From NCBI GenBank assembly GCA_017462145.1, contig JAFTRT010000031.1:1-14069 (forward strand): DNA of 14,069 nt, read 5' to 3'. This stretch comes from Clostridia bacterium. Lineage in GTDB: Bacteria; Bacillota_A; Clostridia; Oscillospirales; CAG-272. Shown piece by piece: positions 7,052 through 13,335 of the stretch. The translations under genes were made by a program, and so were the position numbers. Under the pieces are notes generated by a model. It saw only the letters and a list, made by a program, of their open reading frames with translations, did no database searches and was not told the DNA's origin. Each line of letters opens with the position of its first letter. Position 1 is the stretch's first letter.

Positions 7052-8062
7052 TCAGCGAACCTCCTCCATTGCGGCCAGTACCTTGCGAACCGATGCGGTC
7101 ACATCGGCAAAGGCATCGGGGGTCAGAGATTGAGGACCGTCACACAGAGCGTGTGCAGGATCGTTGTGCACCTCGATCATCAGACCGTCTGCTCCTGCCG
7201 CTGCAGCGGCAATCGCCATGGGCTTGACCAGCTTGGCTACGCCCGTTGCGTGAGAGGGGTCAACGATGACGGGAAGGTGAGACAGCTCGTGGAGCAGGGG
7301 AATGGCTGACAGATCTAAGGTATTTCTGGTGTAGGTTTCAAAGGTTCGGATGCCTCGCTCGCAGAGAATGACGTTTTCATTGCCTCCTGCCATGATGTAC
7401 TCGGCAGACATGAGGAGCTCCTTGAGGGTGTTGGCAAGGCCTCGCTTGAGCAGAATGGGCTTTTGGGTACGGCCCAACTCCTTGAGCAACTCAAAGTTTT
7501 GCATATTGCGTGCCCCCACCTGGATGACATCCACCTCTTCAAAGAGGGGCAGATGGTTTGCGTTCATGATCTCGGTGACCACGGGAAGGCCGGTTTCCTT
7601 TTTTGCTTGGAGCAAAAGCTCGATACCGTCTGCTTTCAGACCTTGAAAATCATAGGGTGAGGTTCTGGGCTTAAAGGCACCTCCGCGGAGCATGGTAGCA
7701 CCTGCCGCTTTGACGGCACGGGCAATCTCCATGACCTGATCCTCACTCTCTACCGAGCAAGGGCCTGCCATAATGGCAAAATCCAAACCGCCCACCGTTG
7801 TATTGCCTACGGTGATGATACTGTCATCGGGATGGAATTTGCGGTTGGCGCTTTTGAAGGGCTCGCTGATACGCTTGACGGTATCCACGATCTCAAGGTT
7901 TGCCAGAAGATCCTCGTCGATCTTGGAGGTGTCGCCCACCAGACCGATCACGGTGTGGGTCTTTCCTTCGGAGATATGTACGTCAAGGCCTTGGGATTTG
8001 AGCCAAGTGGAGAGGTTGTCGATTTGTGTTTGGTTGGTTCCTTGTTTGAGTACTGCGATCAT
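7052..8062 (-). CDS. aroF: 3-deoxy-7-phosphoheptulonate (DAHP) synthase, type I-beta with N-terminal regulatory domain
   Basis: Condenses PEP and erythrose 4-phosphate to DAHP, the committed step of aromatic synthesis. The 336-residue protein begins with a ferredoxin-like domain of about 70 residues (M-I-A-V-L-K-Q-G...), as in the Thermotoga maritima type enzyme, where this domain mediates Phe/Tyr feedback. The barrel follows, with the metal Cys in A-G-P-C-S-V-E, K-P-R-T-S-P-Y-D-F-Q-G, the metal His in D-P-S-H-A-T-G and the metal Glu in M-I-E-V-H. The ATG at 8062 has AAAGGA about nine bases upstream; an upstream in-frame ATG would run into the attenuator hairpins and is rejected. It is the first gene of the operon and is controlled by the leader described at 8129-8355. 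Confidence 0.97.
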   Translation of the reverse strand: MIAVLKQGTNQTQIDNLSTWLKSQGLDVHISEGKTHTVIGLVGDTSKIDEDLLANLEIVDTVKRISEPFKSANRKFHPDDSIITVGNTTVGGLDFAIMAGPCSVESEDQVMEIARAVKAAGATMLRGGAFKPRTSPYDFQGLKADGIELLLQAKKETGLPVVTEIMNANHLPLFEEVDVIQVGARNMQNFELLKELGRTQKPILLKRGLANTLKELLMSAEYIMAGGNENVILCERGIRTFETYTRNTLDLSAIPLLHELSHLPVIVDPSHATGVAKLVKPMAIAAAAAGADGLMIEVHNDPAHALCDGPQSLTPDAFADVTASVRKVLAAMEEVR

Positions 8063-8093
8063 GATGTGTGTTCCTTTCGTGCTTTCAAAATGG

Positions 8094-8131
8094 TTTCCGT
8101 GAGGGGACGGCACGGAGCACCGCCACGGAAA
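8094..8131 (-). other. Read-through hairpin between attenuator and aroF
   Basis: TTTCCGTG and CACGGAAA form a perfect 8-bp outer stem that encloses a GC-rich stretch able to pair further. Its 5' arm takes up part of the U-tract of the attenuator terminator, so it can form only on read-through transcripts. It ends 30 bases before the aroF ATG, leaving the ribosome site open. A role in stabilising the mRNA or preventing re-formation of the terminator is inference. Confidence 0.45.
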
Positions 8132-8167
8132 AAAACGAAGCCCCGCGGTGTTTTTGACCGGAGGCTT
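8129..8167 (-). terminator. Attenuator terminator of the aro operon (segments 3:4)
   Basis: The stem at 8138-8167 pairs AAGCCTCCGGT with ACCGCGGGGCTT: 11 pairs, one of them G-U, with a single bulged C and a loop of seven bases (CAAAAAC). It is followed after CG by seven U residues (8135-8129). This is a typical intrinsic terminator placed inside the untranslated leader, 67 bases before aroF, and it should stop transcription when the antiterminator does not form. Confidence 0.88.
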
Positions 8168-8217
8168 TCCATGGTTTTATGTAACAAATAAACCGAAGAA
8201 CCGCAGCAAAAAGCACC
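8147..8217 (-). promoter_or_regulatory. Antiterminator helix (segments 2:3)
   Basis: GGTGcTTTTTG at 8217-8207 can pair with CAAAAACACC at 8156-8147: ten pairs with one bulged C, and weaker pairs extend it. This helix uses bases needed by both the 1:2 hairpin and the terminator, so the alternatives exclude each other. A further helix between 8163-8177 and 8190-8202 could form inside the enclosed loop. Confidence 0.65.
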
Positions 8218-8269
8218 TTTATTATTTCTTGTCGGTAAAGTAATAATAAAGGTATGCGTATTTTGCTGC
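8203..8269 (-). promoter_or_regulatory. Anti-antiterminator hairpin over the leader peptide (segments 1:2)
   Basis: Two perfect inverted repeats are stacked: ACCTTTATTATT at 8253-8242 with AATAATAAAGGT at 8226-8215 (12 bp), and outside it GCAGCAAAA at 8269-8261 with TTTTGCTGC at 8211-8203 (9 bp). Segment 1 is made of the Tyr-rich codons of the leader peptide. When the ribosome moves freely this hairpin can form and release the terminator. Confidence 0.85.
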
Positions 8270-8284
8270 AAATACCTGGTTCAT
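8222..8284 (-). CDS. Tyr/Phe-rich attenuator leader peptide of the aro operon
   Basis: A 20-codon open frame beginning M-N-Q-V-F and containing K-Y-A-Y-L-Y-Y-Y-F. Five of its 20 codons are Tyr (residues 9, 11, 13, 14, 15) and two are Phe (5, 16); there is no Trp. AGGA lies eight bases before the ATG, and the ATG is about 36 bases after the expected transcription start. The Tyr codons lie within the 5' arm of a long hairpin. This is the arrangement of the trp, phe and his leader peptides of other bacteria: scarce charged tRNA-Tyr (or tRNA-Phe) would stall the ribosome on segment 1 and let the antiterminator form. The peptide itself probably has no function beyond being translated. Confidence 0.88.
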   Translation of the reverse strand: MNQVFAAKYAYLYYYFTDKK

Positions 8285-8326
8285 TTCCGTATTCCTACTT
8301 TCGTCATATCAAATGTCGATGGTATA

Positions 8327-8355
8327 AGTTTATCACCCATGCCTTGGTTTGTCAA
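8327..8355 (-). promoter_or_regulatory. Sigma-A promoter of the aro operon
   Basis: TTGACA at 8355-8350 (full consensus) and TAAACT at 8332-8327 are separated by exactly 17 bases. Transcription should begin near 8320. An AT-rich stretch with A and T runs (8356-8415) lies upstream and could act as an UP element. No clear terminator for the preceding gene is seen in 8356-8428, so some read-through from it is possible. Confidence 0.85.
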
Positions 8356-8428
8356 GCGTTTTTTGCAAAATAATCTCTTTTTTTGCGTGAAAATACAACA
8401 AAATTCAAGAAAAAGGTGCAAGACTCCC

Positions 8429-8995
8429 TTAAGAGCGGCTGTTCAGCTCGTCCAGCTTCGCTTTGATGGCTTTCATATCCTCCATCATCTCTTCTTTCTT
8501 ACGGGGATCTCTCAGCAGAGCGGCGGGATGATAAACGGCGGTGATGAGAAAATTGCCTCGCTCAAACCATTGACCGTGCTCCTTGGTAATGCGAAAATCG
8601 GGCTTGATCAGCCGCATGGCAGAGATCCGTCCGAGACAGACGATGAGTTTCGGTCGGATCAGCTTGACCTGACGCCGCAAATAGTCCATACAGGCATCCT
8701 CTTCCGCAGGAAGAGGATCACGGTTCTTCGGCGGACGGCATTTGAGAATGTTGGCAATATAGACCGTTTCTCTGGGAATGTCCACCGCATACAGAAAACG
8801 GTCCAAAAGCTGTCCCGCCCGTCCTACAAAGGGGATTCCCGTTTTGTCCTCCTGTTCGCCGGGGGCTTCGCCCACAAACAGCAACTCTGCCTCCTCACTG
8901 CCCGTGCCGAAGACACAATTGGTGCGTGTTTGATGCAACTCACAAGCGGTGCAGGTATGACAAGCCTCTTTCAGTTGTTCCCAAGAATCGGCCAT
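8429..8995 (-). CDS. Type 4 uracil-DNA glycosylase (iron-sulfur)
   Basis: Removes uracil from DNA as the first step of base excision repair. The 188-residue protein has the family 4 layout: C15-T-A-C18 near the N-terminus plus Cys86 ([10 protein letters not shown]) and Cys102, which together would hold a 4Fe-4S cluster; G-E-A-P-G-E-Q-E-D at 42-50 (motif 1, activation of water); [10 protein letters not shown]; and H156-P-A-A-L-L-R (motif 2). The ATG at 8995 has AAAGGA six or seven bases upstream and agrees with the family start; a 14-residue in-frame extension would overlap the end of the preceding gene. It is the last gene of the Nudix operon, 23 bases after the DUF1015 gene. Confidence 0.95.
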   Translation of the reverse strand: MADSWEQLKEACHTCTACELHQTRTNCVFGTGSEEAELLFVGEAPGEQEDKTGIPFVGRAGQLLDRFLYAVDIPRETVYIANILKCRPPKNRDPLPAEEDACMDYLRRQVKLIRPKLIVCLGRISAMRLIKPDFRITKEHGQWFERGNFLITAVYHPAALLRDPRKKEEMMEDMKAIKAKLDELNSRS

Positions 8996-9018
8996 GATCC
9001 ATCCTTTCCGTGCAGCAC

Positions 9019-10272
9019 TCAACGAATCCGTCTGCACTCCATATAATATCGTTTATCCTCCGCATGCCCCATGGAAAAGGTCTTACGGGGGAGGGCACCG
9101 TCAAACATAACGGTAGGAAACAGGCTGTCTTTGCCCATTCCTTCGAATAAAAAGCCGATGGCGTTTTTGTGGTTTGCCAGCTTGCAAACCGATTCCTCTC
9201 CGTGAATATAATCCACAGAGGCCTCCGGGTGTTCGGCCAAATAGGTGTCCAACCATTCCTGCAATGTTCCCACACAGAGCTGACGGAGGGGATGCTCTAC
9301 GACGATCTCACCGTCCATTTCCTTTGTGATCCACCGCAGAGATTGAGGCGTCCCCTTGCCGTTTTGCGCTTGGGCAAAACGAGTCAAGCTACGCACGGCA
9401 TCTGTGGGATCCACATGGAACAAGACTCGGTAGATGGGCTCAAATTGCAGGGCGGGGTCATGCAGGTTGACCACCTCCACCAATGCGTAGCGGGCGGGAT
9501 GTTCCTTTGCCGCTTCGCCCAATTGCCCCTTAATCTCTTCATACAAGGCCTGGGCAGAGGCCAGAGAGTGATTTCCGTCACCCACTGCAAACAGGAGAGG
9601 GGCAAGATTTTCGTTGCCGTAGCGCTGTTTCATGGCCTCGGGAGAAGCCAAGACTTCCAATGCGCAGCTGATCTGTTCCTTTCGTTCGGTGGAAAGAAAT
9701 ACACCTGTGATATGTCCGCCGCCCAACATCAGGTCGGTATCGTAAGCGAGCTGACCGTCTTGTAGAGAAAGCGGTTCGATGACCGTGCGGTCAGGATCAT
9801 CGATGAGAAGCATCACATGAGGAAGCTCCAAGGAGGCATTTCTTCGCACGGCTACACGGGGTGGAATCCGCTCGGCTACCGTTGCCTCCGTGGAACGGAT
9901 GAGCGAGGAAGCCCCCTTGCGGTAATCGTATTGTTCCAAATCCACCGCTAAGATCAATCCGCAGCGAAGCGTGCCGTCCGATTGTGTCCGCTCCACGTAC
10001 AGCATGGAATGAGGGTGCTCTTGCAAAAGCTCCGCTTCATATTGCCGCATGGTTTTGCCAATGGCGGGGAGCCGTTGCTCGGTTTCGGACAGATAGACCT
10101 CCGGCAGGATCAACCGAAGCGTGGAGGGAGCACTTCCCACCAAGGTTTCGGCCTCTTGCCAATAAGCAGGCTCACTGGTAAATTGATCGCAGGCAATGAC
10201 TGCCCAACGAAGGGCGTCGGTCCGATCAAAGTCGGGCAGGAGGACGGAAGCGGAAGAAAAACAGGATGCCAT
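9019..10272 (-). CDS. DUF1015 family protein, function unknown
   Basis: A 417-residue soluble protein that I recognise as DUF1015 by D-G-N-H-S-L-A-S-A in the middle and by L-P-R-K-T-F-S-M-G-H-A-E-D-K-R-Y-Y near the C-terminus. No signal peptide or membrane helix is seen. The biochemical role of the family is not established as far as I know; the name is by family only. The ATG at 10272 has AAAGGAG four or five bases upstream; a TTG 36 bases earlier would overlap the preceding gene and has no ribosome site. The gene begins 10 bases after the phosphodiesterase stop. Confidence 0.85.
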   Translation of the reverse strand: MASCFSSASVLLPDFDRTDALRWAVIACDQFTSEPAYWQEAETLVGSAPSTLRLILPEVYLSETEQRLPAIGKTMRQYEAELLQEHPHSMLYVERTQSDGTLRCGLILAVDLEQYDYRKGASSLIRSTEATVAERIPPRVAVRRNASLELPHVMLLIDDPDRTVIEPLSLQDGQLAYDTDLMLGGGHITGVFLSTERKEQISCALEVLASPEAMKQRYGNENLAPLLFAVGDGNHSLASAQALYEEIKGQLGEAAKEHPARYALVEVVNLHDPALQFEPIYRVLFHVDPTDAVRSLTRFAQAQNGKGTPQSLRWITKEMDGEIVVEHPLRQLCVGTLQEWLDTYLAEHPEASVDYIHGEESVCKLANHKNAIGFLFEGMGKDSLFPTVMFDGALPRKTFSMGHAEDKRYYMECRRIR

Positions 10273-10282
10273 GGAACTCCTT

Positions 10283-11110
10283 TCATCGTTCGGGACGGAT
10301 ATGTTCAAAAATCGTCAGATATTTTCTGCTGTGGCAGGCCCTGTCTTGCTTGGGGGTCCGAACGGTCCAAACGAAGATCTTGGGTTGAAACAGCAGTCCA
10401 AGGAGGCGGAGAGAGGGCTCACGCATACATTTTCCGTCCACGGCAATGAAATCGGGACGAGAAAGCACGTTGAGTAACATGTGGGAAAGGGCAAAGCAGA
10501 TTAGGGCATTATCGGGAGCACCGGGCGTTTTTCCGGGATCCACACGGGTCAAAAGCTGCCCCCTTGCATAGCGGGGACGGTACTGCTTAAACCACCGTAA
10601 CAGCTTGGGGTTAAAAGATTCGATGCTGAACGCACCGTGATAGCTGTCCAAAATAGCGGAAGTGCGGCGACAAAGCGGAACAGCAACGCCGCCTCCCTTG
10701 AGCTCGATCAACAGCGGAACCTTTCCGTCCACCATCTCCAACACCTCACTTAAGGTGGGAATCCGTTCTTCCGTGTTCAACAGTGTCAGCTGCTTGACCT
10801 CATCTAAGGTCATATTGCGGATACGGTTATCCACACCGCACATCCGCTTGCAATTTTCGTCGTGGAAGATCACGGCCTCTCCGTCACGGGTCAGGCGCAC
10901 GTCCAGCTCAATGCCGTAACCCTGTTGAACGGCCAAATAAAAGGCGGTCATAGAGTTTTCCGGCACTTGCGCATCCCAAAGACCTCTGTGGGCATAATCG
11001 GTACAGAGAAGATCCATGTCGGCATGATCCTTGATACGGGGCATGGTCAAAAAGACGTACAGTGCAGCCAAAAGCAATAAAATAATCAGAATCACAAAAA
11101 CGGGGATCAT
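10283..11110 (-). CDS. Membrane-anchored glycerophosphodiester phosphodiesterase
   Basis: Hydrolyses glycerophosphodiesters to glycerol 3-phosphate and an alcohol. The protein has 275 residues. One hydrophobic helix (residues 1-23) is followed directly by the catalytic TIM barrel, which starts at A-H-R-G (His41); E-N-S at 51-53, E68-L-D70 and H83-D-E are the metal and catalytic residues of the GDPD family. The helix lacks an obvious cleavage site and probably anchors the enzyme to the membrane, likely with the barrel outside; the orientation is inferred. The C-terminal W-T-V motif is also typical. The ATG at 11110 overlaps the Nudix stop by four bases (ATGA) with AAAGGAG upstream, so the two are coupled. 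Confidence 0.93.
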   Translation of the reverse strand: MIPVFVILIILLLLAALYVFLTMPRIKDHADMDLLCTDYAHRGLWDAQVPENSMTAFYLAVQQGYGIELDVRLTRDGEAVIFHDENCKRMCGVDNRIRNMTLDEVKQLTLLNTEERIPTLSEVLEMVDGKVPLLIELKGGGVAVPLCRRTSAILDSYHGAFSIESFNPKLLRWFKQYRPRYARGQLLTRVDPGKTPGAPDNALICFALSHMLLNVLSRPDFIAVDGKCMREPSLRLLGLLFQPKIFVWTVRTPKQDRACHSRKYLTIFEHIRPER

Positions 11111-11694
11111 GCTTTGCTCCTTTCGGCCAGCATGGCCTGTACCCGCATGACCGCCGCTTGGGTCTTTCCGTCCGGGATCTCTCCCCGAAGAACCATTGCA
11201 GAAAGCTCGGATAGGGGGATGGATTCCGTTCGGAGAAATTCATCCTCGTCCAAGCTGGTTTCCGCCATGGAAAAATCCTCGGCCAGATACATATAAATCA
11301 CCTCGTTGAGAATCGCAGGGGAGCCCAGATATTTGCCCAAATAGGTCAATTTGGCATTTACGGCACCGGTCTCCTCCCGCAGCTCTCTGCGGGCGGCTTC
11401 TTCGTGGGGCTCGTCCGGAGAATCCAGCTTGCCGGCGGGAATCTCCAACAGCTCACAGCCGCAGGCATAGCGGTATTGCCGCACGCACAGGACATGGCCG
11501 TCCCGTGTCAGGGGCAGAACGCAAACGGCACCGTTGTGCCGATTGTATTCCCGTACGCCCGTTTTGCCGTTTGGCAGACGCACCGTGTCTTTATACACAC
11601 GGATCACGGCACCGTCATACAATTGTTGGGATTCGATACAGGTCTCAAGAAGCTCCTCGGAAACCGAGGAGGGCAGATTTGGTAATTTGCTCAC
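11107..11694 (-). CDS. Nudix hydrolase, ADP-ribose pyrophosphatase type
   Basis: A 195-residue Nudix protein. The box runs from G88 to about residue 111 (G-K-L-D-S-P-D-E...R-R-E-L-R-E-E-T-G-A), with one residue more than the textbook GX5E spacing. L-E-I-P-A-G just before the box and the R-Q-Y-R strand are typical of NudF-like ADP-sugar pyrophosphatases, which hydrolyse ADP-ribose to AMP and ribose 5-phosphate. The start is taken as GTG at 11694, six bases after AAGGTG; a GTG nine bases upstream overlaps that ribosome site. It is the first gene of a four-gene operon. Confidence 0.9.
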   Translation of the reverse strand: MSKLPNLPSSVSEELLETCIESQQLYDGAVIRVYKDTVRLPNGKTGVREYNRHNGAVCVLPLTRDGHVLCVRQYRYACGCELLEIPAGKLDSPDEPHEEAARRELREETGAVNAKLTYLGKYLGSPAILNEVIYMYLAEDFSMAETSLDEDEFLRTESIPLSELSAMVLRGEIPDGKTQAAVMRVQAMLAERSKA

Positions 11695-11738
11695 GGTATT
11701 CACCTTCTATAATAAATGTAAAATATTCTGATTCTATC

Positions 11739-11767
11739 ATTATACATCAAAGTCAGAAAAAAATCAA
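11739..11767 (-). promoter_or_regulatory. Promoter of the Nudix operon
   Basis: TTGATT at 11767-11762 and a consensus TATAAT at 11744-11739, with 17 bases between them. The -35 is separated by 19 bases from the -35 of rnhA, which reads the other way, so the two promoters are back to back. Confidence 0.72.
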
Positions 11768-11786
11768 GGGAAGAGGAAAAATTTAC

Positions 11787-11815
11787 TTGCAAGATTTGCA
11801 ATTTTGTGATATGAT
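11787..11815 (+). promoter_or_regulatory. Promoter of rnhA
   Basis: TTGCAA at 11787-11792 and TATGAT at 11810-11815 are 17 bases apart. TGA directly before the -10 gives an extended -10. The expected start of transcription is near 11822, about 30 bases before the rnhA ATG. Confidence 0.72.
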
Positions 11816-11850
11816 GAAAGAAACGTCAAGAAGAAACAAGGGGAGAGACG

Positions 11851-12291
11851 ATGAAGCATGTAGAGCTTTACACCGACGGTGCCTGTCGGGGAAATCCCGG
11901 CCGAGGCGGTTGGGGTGCCATTTTGGTCTACGGAGGCCGTGAAAAGGAATTGAGTGGCGGCGAGCCCATGACCACCAACAATCGCATGGAGCTGATGGCA
12001 GCCATTGCCGGGTTGGAGGCCTTGCGGGAACCCTGTCAGGTTACGCTGACTTCGGATTCCAAGTATCTGACCGATGCCATCAACAAGGGATGGTTGGCTT
12101 CTTGGAAGCGGAACGGTTGGAAAAAGGCAGACAAGTCTGCCGTTTTGAACGTAGAATTGTGGGAGCGGATCGATGCATTGCTGTCCTATCATGAGGTGAC
12201 CTTTGTATGGGTTCGCGGACATCAAGGACATCCGTATAATGAGCGGTGCGACGGTCTTGCCACTGCGTTTGCCGACCGGTTTGCCCATTGA
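11851..12291 (+). CDS. rnhA: Ribonuclease HI
   Basis: Cleaves the RNA strand of RNA-DNA hybrids, acting on R-loops and primers. The 146 residues are close to the 155 of E. coli. The catalytic carboxylates are D9 (Y-T-D-G-A-C), E47 (R-M-E-L), D69 (T-S-D-S-K-Y) and D134 (N-E-R-C-D), with His124 in the G-H-Q-G-H loop. The basic protrusion (W81 to W90, with K and R) is present, so it is the full E. coli-like form. AAGGGGAG is seven bases before the ATG. It is monocistronic: own promoter upstream, strong terminator downstream. Confidence 0.96.
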   Translation: MKHVELYTDGACRGNPGRGGWGAILVYGGREKELSGGEPMTTNNRMELMAAIAGLEALREPCQVTLTSDSKYLTDAINKGWLASWKRNGWKKADKSAVLNVELWERIDALLSYHEVTFVWVRGHQGHPYNERCDGLATAFADRFAH

Positions 12292-12323
12292 TCGGTGTTT
12301 TTCCTCATTCCTTATCATAGCAG

Positions 12324-12363
12324 ATCCTCCTGCGGAGTGTTCCGCAAGAGGATTTTTCTTTTT
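12324..12363 (+). terminator. Intrinsic terminator after rnhA
   Basis: A stem with arms ATCCTC-C-TGCGGA and TCCGCA-A-GAGGAT (12 pairs, one internal C/A mismatch, GTGT loop) is followed by TTTTCTTTTT. It begins 33 bases after the rnhA stop and isolates the sporulation operon from rnhA transcription. Confidence 0.9.
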
Positions 12364-12369
12364 GCCGAC
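12361..12369 (+). promoter_or_regulatory. Possible Spo0A box upstream of spoIIGA
   Basis: TTTGCCGAC matches the 0A box core TGNCGAA at six of seven positions. It lies about 50 bases before the expected start of transcription, a position similar to that of the Spo0A sites at the Bacillus subtilis spoIIG promoter. A weaker reverse-oriented match (AGCGACA, five of seven) is at 12374-12380. The assignment is inferred from context and a short motif. Confidence 0.35.
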
Positions 12370-12401
12370 GGAAAGCGACACGATTTGCGCAGAAAGGCGA
12401 G

Positions 12402-12407
12402 TATAAT
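12402..12407 (+). promoter_or_regulatory. -10 element of the spoIIGA-sigE promoter
   Basis: A consensus TATAAT stands 27 bases before the spoIIGA ATG. No good -35 is found at 16-18 bases, nor at the 22-base spacing known for B. subtilis spoIIG. Absence of a -35 is what would be expected of a promoter that needs an activator such as Spo0A. Confidence 0.55.
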
Positions 12408-12434
12408 AAAGAAAGCAAAGAGAGGGAGGGAACG

Positions 12435-13310
12435 ATGGGGCAAACGGTATATGTGGATTTGCTGTTTTTGATCAATTTCAGCATGGATGTGTTGGCACTT
12501 TATTTGACTGCCCGCATTTTGAGCCGCCGTCCCAAGCTTTGGCGGCTCTTACTTGCCGGATGCGTAGGAGGCTTATATTCCTGTCTTGCGCTGTTTTCAC
12601 CTCTGAACGGTTTTTCCGCTCTTTCGGTTGATTTGCTGGTTTGTTTGCTGTTGGGATGGATCACCTTTTTTTCTCGCAAGGGACAGAGAAGTGTTCTGCC
12701 GCCGCTTTTGACCTTTCCTGCCGTTTCCATGGCACTGGGGGGTGTGATGACGGCTCTGTTTACGCTCTTGAATCGATTGCACCTTCCCTTGGATACGCAG
12801 ACCGGTGACGGGGACGGGATCTCGGTTTGGTTATTTGCCTTGTTGGCCGCTGTTAGCGCACTTTTGACGCTCTTCGGCGGTCGATTCTTTGCCAAGCGAG
12901 GTTCCATCAAAGAGGCAGAGCTGACCATTGTGGTCGGCGATCGCAGTATTTGTCTGACTGCCCTGACCGACAGCTGCAATCTGCTGTGCGAGCCGATCAG
13001 CGGAAAGCCTTGCGTCGTGGCGGAAATCGGATGCTTTCGAGGGCTGTTACCCGATTCAGTTCTCCATGCGGCAGAACGAAAGCAGCTTCCACCGCTGGAA
13101 ACCATGAAAGGGTTGAGCGGGGCAGGCTTTCGTCTCATTCCTGCCCAAACGGCATCGGGAGAGGGACTGTTACTGGGCTTTCGCCCAACACGGATGACCG
13201 TACATACCAAGCAAGGGGAGCGGGAGGCAGATGCGTATCTGGTGCTGACCCACCTCTCTGCCTCGGCCATGGGGTGCCGTGCCTTGCTTCCTCTAACACT
13301 ATTGACATAA
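12435..13310 (+). CDS. spoIIGA: Sporulation pro-sigma-E processing protease SpoIIGA
   Basis: Aspartic protease of the sporulation septum that removes the pro-sequence of sigma-E in the mother cell. The 291 residues divide into an N-terminal part with about five hydrophobic helices (1-150, starting [10 protein letters not shown]) and a C-terminal protease domain. The catalytic motif is D179-S-C-N-L-L-C-E-P; the family normally has D-S-G or D-T-G, so Gly is replaced by Cys here. The flanking I-S-G-K-P segment is as expected. GGGAGGG precedes the ATG. sigE follows after 25 bases, the conserved arrangement, which strengthens the call despite overall divergence. Confidence 0.93.
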   Translation: MGQTVYVDLLFLINFSMDVLALYLTARILSRRPKLWRLLLAGCVGGLYSCLALFSPLNGFSALSVDLLVCLLLGWITFFSRKGQRSVLPPLLTFPAVSMALGGVMTALFTLLNRLHLPLDTQTGDGDGISVWLFALLAAVSALLTLFGGRFFAKRGSIKEAELTIVVGDRSICLTALTDSCNLLCEPISGKPCVVAEIGCFRGLLPDSVLHAAERKQLPPLETMKGLSGAGFRLIPAQTASGEGLLLGFRPTRMTVHTKQGEREADAYLVLTHLSASAMGCRALLPLTLLT

Positions 13311-13335
13311 TTGGCTTAGGCCGGAAAGGAATGAC

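Noticed and set aside
8063..8113. Longer N-terminus for aroF
   Set aside because: The extension reads through the leader hairpin region, and the ATG at 8062 has a good ribosome site and matches the family start.
8059..8271. 70-codon frame on the minus strand across the aro leader
   Set aside because: It overlaps the attenuator hairpins in a different frame from the Tyr-rich leader peptide and lacks a good ribosome site; the leader peptide frame explains the RNA structure better.
8129..8320. T-box riboswitch in the aroF leader
   Set aside because: I do not find the conserved T-box sequence or a specifier stem; the translated Tyr-rich leader accounts for the structure.
12500..13270. 256-codon open frame on the minus strand
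   Set aside because: Antisense to spoIIGA, Ser/Pro/Arg-rich with no recognisable motifs.
13302..13307. TTGACA at the end of spoIIGA as a -35 for sigE
   Set aside because: No -10-like sequence is found 16-18 bases downstream; sigE is expected to be co-transcribed with spoIIGA.
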